A program made the translations under genes and the position numbers. The notes beneath the pieces were generated by a model. That model searched no databases. It worked only from the letters and a program-made list of their open reading frames with translations, and was not told the DNA's origin. From the NCBI GenBank assembly GCA_947652605.1, contig OX393577.1:61776108-61840107 (forward strand): DNA of 64,000 bases. Reading direction: 5' to 3'. The number at the start of each line of letters is the position of its first letter. Within the stretch, counting starts at the first letter, position 1. Positions 57,743 through 64,000 of the stretch are shown here, in pieces. The stretch is from Elmis aenea. Lineage: Eukaryota > Arthropoda > Insecta > Coleoptera > Elmidae.

Positions 57743-58673
57743 TACAGGGTGTTTGAAATTCGAGTTTAAGCATGGGGTTCTCGCTTATTATAATAGCTAG
57801 AGTATAGGTTTAAATTTGGCAAAGTTGCTAAATTTGGTGCTCATTTATAATCCAAAGAGAAATTGGAAATATCTCAAACGGTGTCCGAGAAAATTAGGAA
57901 AAATTGGAAAATACGATTTTTGAAAATCGTCTGTAACTCCTTTGGAGTATGAAATATTTCAAATGTGTAAAAACATTGCCGAAGCAACTTTTTAAGCCGA
58001 ATCGGATGGTAGTCACAAATTTTTCTTAGATCGATTCGTTTTTGTTTTATGATAACCTACTTTGTTTTTGCTTATGGGCGCAACCTTTGCTATTTACATT
58101 ATCAAATAGCATTTATTTTTCTAAATCCATTGATGTATCACACATGGTATTTTACTTTCTTTTTCTTTTATTGTCAAATTTCAAAAAATATGTTTTAAAC
58201 AATAACCATTATAAATCAGATTGACCGGTCATTGTGGTTTATGTTGTTTCCATGACAACCGATCAACAATCTAAAAGTTTTAAAGGCCTATTAGTCGTAA
58301 AAATGAACTTTAATAACGAAGGAAAACGCGATATGCTGCCCATCAGAAAAAACAAAGTTGGTTGTCTAAAACAAAAACGAATCGACCTAGGAAAAATTTG
58401 TGACCACCATCCGATTCGGCTTAAAAAGTTACTTGGGCAACTTTTTTACACATTTAAAATATTTCAAACTCCAAAGGAGTTATAAACGATTTTTAAAAAT
58501 CGTATTTTCCAGTTTTTCCTAGTTTTCTCGGATACTGTTTGAGATATTTCCAATTTCTCTTTGGATTATTAATAAGCACCAAATTTAGCAACTTTGCCAA
58601 ATTTAAACCTATACTCTAGCTATTATAATACGCGAGATCCCCATGCTTAAACTCGAATTTCAAACACCCTGTA
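57743..58673. mobile_element. TACAGGGTGTTTG foldback (931 bp) inside the Harbinger
   Basis: It starts TACAGGGTGTTTGAAATTCG and ends with its complement, at TA (57741-57742, 58674-58675). The arms are about 345 bp each, with GCATGGGG, CTCGCTTATTATAATAG, CTCAAACGGTGTCCGAG and CGAATCGGATGGT words. The spacer (about 58090-58330) has no recognised transposase piece. An 83-codon frame at 58234-58485 runs mostly in the right arm and is not a gene. Confidence 0.9.
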
Positions 58674-58864
58674 TACTCCAATTGAGGCTCAATTTGATCT
58701 AAGATCACAATAACTGTCTCTTTTGTGAGGCGAAAACGCATAAAAAAACGATCGTATTCGAAATCCGTAAATGGATTTGCGCGAACAAATCGCCTTCGAG
58801 GAATTACAGGGTCGTACAAGTCATCATCTGCATCATCTATCATATTTATAAAGTCAATATCCAT
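58674..58864 (-). pseudogene. Harbinger DDE nuclease, N-terminal 63 codons
   Basis: The frame opens at 58864 and reads MDIDFINMIDDADDDLYDP, VIPRRRFVRANPFTDFEYDR and FRLTKETVIVILDQIEPQLE. Harbinger transposases (HARBI1-like, DDE_Tnp_4) begin with an acidic stretch, then a RxRxNPF-type segment and F.R.RLsKetv..Ll..I.p.L. The coding run is intact until the foldback's TA duplication and has no continuation beyond it. Confidence 0.8.
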
Positions 58865-59358
58865 ATTTAAACCTAAACCACAATTTAAACAAACATTTAA
58901 CTACAAAAAAAGCAAATACAAGATAATTTTAGGTTATGTACTCCAGCTCAAGTTCTAGTAAACAGCGACTCAAGATGTGAGCTCAGCTCAAGTCGAATAT
59001 GTTCTTAAAATTGCTTGGTGCAACACTTTATACCGTTAAGGCGAACTTAAGATTCAGCTAGATCTTAAGATGTGTCGGAGAAACCGGGCATAAACGGCAC
59101 AATATGCTTTTGTCAATACTTCATATCTACAAGAAAACGAAATAGTAAACATTTCTGAAATTTACACCGTCTATTTTATTTAAATAACTTAGGATTCATT
59201 GATGCCCAGTTAAGAATCTTCCATAACTGCAGTATAACCACTAACAAGTGCAGTATAAATAAGCGACCTCTACAAACAACGCCATCTGTGGCTGCCCAGT
59301 AAAATAGTCTAGTGGCCGTGGGCTTTTTAATTTTAACTACCTCTCGTAATTTTTCCAG

Positions 59359-59420
59359 GAAAAAAGGAGGTGCCGAGCCAGCAGATGCCGGTAAATCGGT
59401 GTTGTACCTGTATAAATAAT
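59359..59420 (+). other. Possible small host exon
   Basis: A good acceptor-like TTTTTCCAG ends at 59358. The next bases are GC-rich for this window and one frame reads KKGGAEPADAGKSVLYLYK to a stop. A weaker donor-like GTAAAT occurs at 59391. It may be a last or internal exon of a host gene. No neighbouring exon is known, so this stays a guess. Confidence 0.2.
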
Positions 59421-59956
59421 TTGAACCCGAAAGAAACTTTGTTTAGCATCATATAGTTTTTAATAAATTACCAACCTTAATTCAACATAGCCATAATGTG
59501 ATTTATCTCTAAAAATTGTTTAAGCTTAGTCATCGAATTGGTGAAACAATCTATAATCTTTCAATTTTTTAAACACCATTAGTGTCTTCCAAACACCCTT
59601 TCAAATGACTCGCCAGTTTTAAAAAGAAAAATGTACATCAAATTACTAGCTTGTAGGTCAATTATTAATTTCTTATTCGCAAATTTGCCACTGAACATAT
59701 CATTACACACTGCAAGCAATTACTACTGCAGCAGTGGCAGTATTTAATTTACAAATGGAAAAAAGTCGTAGCGAAAGTTAGATTCTCAAACGGAATTAAA
59801 CTGAAAATAATAGTCCGTTACAAATTTGTGGGTCAATGAGAGGTTGCTTTTTAATAGTTGTAAACGAATAAGTAGACCCATGACAGATACTAATTTATAT
59901 GATTTGTTATAATGATCTAGAAAGCCCGCTCTACAAATAGTATAAAATGGTAGCCC
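59421..59956. other. A/T-rich DNA, nothing recognised
   Basis: No feature is supported here. Confidence 0.45.
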
Positions 59957-60030
59957 CAGGGACGGATCAAAGGGAGGGCCAAGGGAACGAATGCCCTGAG
60001 GCGTGTTTTTTAATGGGCTGCAAAATATTA
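59957..60030 (+). mobile_element. DNA-transposon-like terminus (single end)
   Basis: It starts CAGGGACGGATCAAAGGG and continues AGGGCCAAGGG and CCCTGAGGCG. CAGGGxCGGAT-type ends with GGGGCC blocks are frequent in hAT-like elements. It is not the same as the CAGGGACTAAAAACG elements. No other end is seen. Confidence 0.4.
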
Positions 60031-60694
60031 TGAACAGATTTACACGATAAAAAGTTGCCTAAAAATTTCACAAACACCTGTTTCTGTTGCAAAGTTTCTA
60101 GGATCATATTGTTTAACAACTGAATGCATTTCCTATACAAACAACGAAAAATAACATCAAATTATTATTAAGAAATATAAGAAAATAGAGTGTTGAAATT
60201 TATATTCCTTCGCCTCTGATGAAAAAAAAATTCACAAATAAATATTTTGAAAATATCTTCTTTACAGGTGCGTTTTTTACATGAAATGTATCTGAACATT
60301 TTAAAGAAGATGTTTTAAGATTTTCTTCGACAAGAAAGTTGGAAAAAAAAACCAACATCGACCAGCATCGATCATATCAATAAGTATTTTAAAATAAACT
60401 ATTTTTCGAAAGCTGTATTCATACGTAATGCTATATGTTAAAAAGAAAATTAAAGATTGCATTGAGTTCTTGATGCTGGTTAGTGGTTTAACCAAGATAT
60501 GCCATGTGAGGAGCTTATGCAACCAAGCGATATAGTTCTACATTTAACCAAAAAGTGTTTAATTTTAGCTTTTATTATAACTTAACAAATAATGCTACTA
60601 ATGGTTTTCAAAAAATGCTATTTTTGGTACAAGCTATTAAAATTATAATAACCTTTCACATTTTTAAATGGTCTCAAACATCTAAATGCTTGTT
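60031..60694. other. A/T-rich DNA, nothing recognised
   Basis: No feature is supported here. Confidence 0.45.
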
Positions 60695-61121
60695 TATACA
60701 GAGTGGTCCACATAGAAGGGCCACTATTGGGAACTCGTAAATGGTAAAAGCTACAAAGAACTTTAAATGAGACAAATTGTTCCCTTTTCTGAGATCTATT
60801 CAGTGATGCTTTAATGTTTTAAAAAAAGTTAAATAGCACGCTGGATACTTAACAAAAATCCATATGGGCATTTTTTTTAAAACGTTTATAATTCGGTTAT
60901 ACTTAATGGCCGAAAAATATTTTTGGGGAAAAAGATATAGATTTTTTTACGCACTGTAAAATAAAAATATTCATTTGTTTGAATATTTTTAAAATCCTGA
61001 AATAAACTACAAACTAGCATTTTTTTTTAAAATGGAAACCATAGTTGGTTATGACTTCACGAAACAGTATTTTTTCTCCCCTTTTTTCAATAATATAAGA
61101 TTTAATTAATTTATTTTGATA

Positions 61122-61867
61122 TACAGGGTGTTTCATAATTGAATGCTGATTCCTTGAATGATTTTAAGAAAAAAAGTTCATATCAATGTAGGTCCGCAAC
61201 CGCCGTATTTTTGAGATACAGGGTGTTAAAAGTTGAAAAAAATATCGGTTTTTTCGTAATATTTTTGATACCGCTTTAGATATTTTTTTGAATTTTAGTA
61301 GGTACTAACTAGGCATAAAAACACATTTTTTTCAAAAAACAAAGTTCTATTTCTACCATTGGCGTCCTTATTAACATGTCCCTGAATATTTTTAATGAAA
61401 AAAATGATACGCCACTGTTTTTTTTTTGAAAATAAATGTCATTTTTATAATTTTGCTTTATCTCTTAGTAAAATTGGCCTTTTGACTTTTTTTGTCCGAC
61501 GAACGGTTTTCGAGTAAAAAAATAAAAGGCTATTACTCTTAAAGAGTAAAAGAGTACATATCTAGTTGTAGTAGGCCAGAAACAGAATTTGTTTATTTTA
61601 TAAGCTCATTGTCATATCTGAAATGGAACAATTTTTTTTTCTGAAAAAAATGCGTTTTTATGCCTAGTTAGTACCTACTAAAATTCAAAAAAATATCTAA
61701 AGCGGTATCAAAAATATTACGAAAAAACCATTTTTTTTCAACTTTTAACACCCTGTATCTCAAAAATACGGCGGTTGCGGACCTACATTGATATGAACTT
61801 TTTTTCTTAAAATCATCCAAGGAATAACACCCTTAAGGATCAGCATTCAATTATGAAACACCCTATA
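61122..61867. mobile_element. Inner foldback 1 (about 746 bp)
   Basis: The left end is TACAGGGTGTTTCATAATTG at TA (61120-61121). The right end is its complement with one change (CACCCTATA), and these last bases are shared with the start of inner foldback 2. The arms include TCAATGTAGGTCCGCAACCG, GAGATACAGGGTGTTAAAAG and GCGGTATCAAAAATATTACG. The spacer (about 61360-61630) has no recognised gene. Confidence 0.85.
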
Positions 61868-63385
61868 CAGGGTGGTGCTTTTTTCGATGCTCACCATTGC
61901 TATCTTGGAAACGGTAAGAGATACAAGGTCGGTTAAATTAGAGAAAAGTTGCACATTTTTATGGCGATTAAGAATCTGAAAAGAAATTCTGGATATTTTG
62001 ATTCGTTTTTGATTTATTACAAAAAAACTGAAAAATGTGATTTTAGAAAAATATTATTATCTTCCCTACCATTGACGCTATTTCATTTAAACTTGGTAAC
62101 GTTATGTTTTTGACCGTCCTGGGTTTGATGACGTCAACAGAAATTTTCTAAGCCTTCTAGATTTCAAGTTGCGATAGTCAACTTTTTTATATCTTATGGC
62201 CGCCATATTGGATTTTTACACCATCAGACAGACAAAAAAATTAGCTTTTCAGATTGGTAACCAACATACCTTTTTTCTTTCAAAAAAACTTGTTGAAATT
62301 TTAAAATTTGTGTAAATAATTCATAAAATCGAGAATGCTCTGAAAAACAATTGAAATTATAATATAAATCAAAGTGACACAACATTTTATAGGTCTAATG
62401 ATAACAAAATTAAGATTGTTGGAAACATATTTAGAAGATATGTTAGGCGAATTGCCATTATTAACAATTCAAAATCATCAGTAGTTTCAGCATGAAGGAG
62501 CTGGTCATCATTCCCCGCATTGTAAAAGGATATTAATTTAGATGTACGGTTTCAAAATGCATGACTTGGTACGTTTGGTCCTGTTCATTGGCCTCCGCGA
62601 TCGCCATGTTTAATGCCTATGGATTACTTTTACATTGATGTTGTTTATGCAACCCCAACGGAAAATATTGAACTTCTTCGCCATAAAATCAAAAATGCTT
62701 TCGACTCTATTTCGAGACAAACTATTCTAAAGGCAGTGGACGAAATGAATCTGAGGACTAACCAATACATCATACATAACGGCGCGCACTTTAAACAATT
62801 TAAATAATTATTTATCTGGTGTTTTAAATTTATTGTCCTTTCGTTATTTTATTAGACCTATAAAATGTTGTGTCACTTTGATTTATTTATTATAATTTCA
62901 ATTGTTTTTCAGAGCATTCTCGATTTTATGAATTATTTACACAAATTTTAAAATTTCAACAAGTTTTTTGAAAGAAAAAAGGTATGTTGGTTACCAATCT
63001 GAAAAGCTAATTTTTTTGTCTGTCTGATGGTGTAAAAATTCAATATGGCGGCCATAAGAAATAAAAAAGTTGACTATCGCAACTTGAAATCTAGAAGGCT
63101 TAGAAAATTTCTGTTGACGTCATCAAACCCAGGACGGTCAAAAACATAAAGTTACCAAGTTTAAATGAAATAACGTCAATGGTAGGGAAGATAATAATAT
63201 TTTTCTAAAATCACATTTTTCAGTTTTTTTGTAATAAATCAAAAACGAATCAAAATATCCAGGATTTCTTTTCAGATTCTTAATCGCCATAAAAATGTGC
63301 AACTTTTCTCTAATTTAACCGACCTTGTATCTCTTACCGTTTCCAAGATAGCAATGGTGAGCATCGAAAAAAGCACCACCCTGTA
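61866..63385. mobile_element. Inner foldback 2 with transposase remnant (1520 bp)
   Basis: The ends are TACAGGGTGGTGCTTTTTTC and its complement; TA follows on the right (63386-63387). The arms (61866-62402, 62846-63385) are about 540 bp and nearly identical: ATCTTGGAAACGGTAAGAG, CCGTCCTGGGTTTGATGACG, ATGGCCGCCATATTG and TCAAAGTGACACAACATTTT. The spacer carries a transposase C-terminal half on the plus strand. Arm identity points to recent movement or ongoing arm correction. Confidence 0.9.
62405..62807 (+). pseudogene. Tc1/mariner-type transposase C-terminal half in the foldback spacer
   Basis: The first frame reads YLEDMLGELPLLTIQNHQ, a stop, then FQHEGAGHHSPHCKRILI. The second frame reads LGTFGPVHWPPRSPCLMPMD, then VYATPTENIELLRHKIKNAF, RQTILKAVDEMNLRT and IIHNGAHFKQF, ending at a TAA at 62805-62807. 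The pattern FQQDGAxPH...WIGRGGPVxWPPRSPDLTPLDxF..KVYATPxxNIexLrxrI...NGxHFE is that of DUF4817-bearing Tc1/mariner transposases. The second catalytic Asp is now Glu (QHEGA) and there is a frameshift near 62545, so it is dead. Confidence 0.75.
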
Positions 63386-64000
63386 TAGGCTCAAAAACAA
63401 TAAAATCCATGAAAAAGTACCTATGAAGCAATAGAGTGAATTTAAACAATAATTAAAAAAATATTTTTTTTTATTTTACAGGGCGTTAAAAAATCTGTAA
63501 CTTTTTCCCCAATGAATATGTTTGTACCATTAAGTATAACCGAGTTATTAACGATTTATTAACGATTTATAGAAATCCCCATTTTAATTTTTGTTTATTA
63601 TCTAGCGTGGTAGCGTGCCATATAACTTTTTTAAAACATTCGCCACTGAATAGATCTCAGACAAAGGAACAATTTGTCTTATTTAAACTTATGAGATCCA
63701 AATAGTGGCCCTTCTATGTGGACCACCATGTATAATAGAATCAATTGCTTATACTGTTTTACTGATTCGTTAGCTGTTTCGTTAGAAGTATTTTTTTCTT
63801 ATGATCAAGAGGCGTAAAGCTGTGATACTGTTAAGGAATTGACATAGATTAAAAGCTGAATAAAAAAGTAATCATTTAATTAACCACAAGCTAGACCCTT
63901 TATTAAAAATATTTTGACTACAGGTAAAGGCAAATCGGGAAATCGGGAACCAAATTTGTTAATCCGGTCCTGTAGCCTTCAACAGTTTGTTAAATCCCGA

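Larger units (their letters stand above)
57334..59090. mobile_element. Harbinger transposon, internally deleted, with nested foldback
   Basis: The TIRs start TGCCCGGTTTCTCCGACACA on both strands, followed by TCTCAAGATC and TCTTAAGATC. The flanks are TTA on the left (57331-57333) and TAA on the right (59091-59093), consistent with a 3-bp TWA target with one change. The two ends hold the starts of two convergent genes: a Myb/SANT-like protein (plus, 57654) and a DDE nuclease (minus, 58864). Most of both genes is missing; a 931-bp foldback sits between them. Confidence 0.85.
60697..63732. mobile_element. Outer foldback enclosing two others (3036 bp)
   Basis: The outer ends are TACAGAGTGGTCCACATAG on the left and, on the other strand, TACATGGTGGTCCACATAG on the right, at TA (60695-60696, 63733-63734). 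The arms run inward for about 350-420 bp and share AGAAGGGCCACTATT, TCTGAGATCTATTCAGTG, CGGTTATACTTAATGG and GGGGAAAAAG. They have diverged more than the arms of the inner elements. Two more foldbacks lie between the arms, back to back. Confidence 0.85.

Noticed and set aside
58234..58485. Open frame of 83 codons in the Harbinger-nested foldback
   Set aside because: More than half of it is arm sequence that also occurs inverted on the left, so it is not an independent gene.
1..64000. Host tRNA, rRNA or telomere repeats
   Set aside because: I saw no cloverleaf with A and B boxes, no rRNA-like conserved blocks and no TCAGG or TTAGG tandem arrays.

Overview
This window reads as intergenic or intronic DNA from an insect nuclear genome. 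A beetle is my best guess. The reasons are the strong A/T bias, the lack of dense open reading frames, and a crowd of degraded eukaryotic transposons of kinds common in insects: Tc1/mariner, hAT, piggyBac, Harbinger, RNase-H and Jockey-like LINEs, and a Penelope-like element with a GIY-YIG domain. I found no intact host protein gene, rRNA, tRNA or CRISPR array. The open frames I could identify are transposon-derived and broken; one unrecognised 141-codon frame remains (49455-49880).

Layout. 1-16.8 kb: mostly plain A/T-rich DNA with two copies of a 1.19-kb non-autonomous hAT element (1796-2984 and 11426-12620, each with a perfect 8-bp target duplication). It also holds a second hAT element with a decayed transposase tail (7659-8743), a mariner remnant, and a LINE whose stop-codon TTAA was hit by a piggyBac-type MITE (15477-16680). 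16.8-19.3 kb: a long-TIR element with ATTGCTCGAA tandem repeats and a perfect 9-bp duplication, carrying a nested 1.5-kb foldback. 19.3-35 kb: LINE 3' fragments, a 17-bp-unit purine-rich minisatellite (about 22.8-23.6 kb), a CG-richer stretch that could be a host promoter (31.56-32.06 kb), and a 5'-truncated Penelope-like insertion (33.6-34.6 kb). 35-50 kb: sparse unique sequence with hAT-like ends, small MITEs, a chimeric foldback, LINE pieces and a piggyBac transposase tail. 50-64 kb: the most nested part. It has a mariner (50116-52268) holding a LINE and a foldback, a DD41D mariner-like element (55494-56404), a Harbinger (57334-59090) holding a foldback, and a three-element foldback complex (60697-63732).

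The unifying theme is a family of elements ending in TACAGGGTG-like termini at TA target sites. I count about twenty such termini. Several are long palindromes with arms of roughly 200-600 bp. Three of the palindromes contain, in the spacer, pieces of a Tc1/mariner-type transposase (N-terminus at 18076-18288, C-termini at 37760-37925 and 62405-62807). This suggests that these foldbacks descend from long-TIR autonomous transposons that lost most of their gene. Clean target duplications at many insertions allow the order of events to be read directly.
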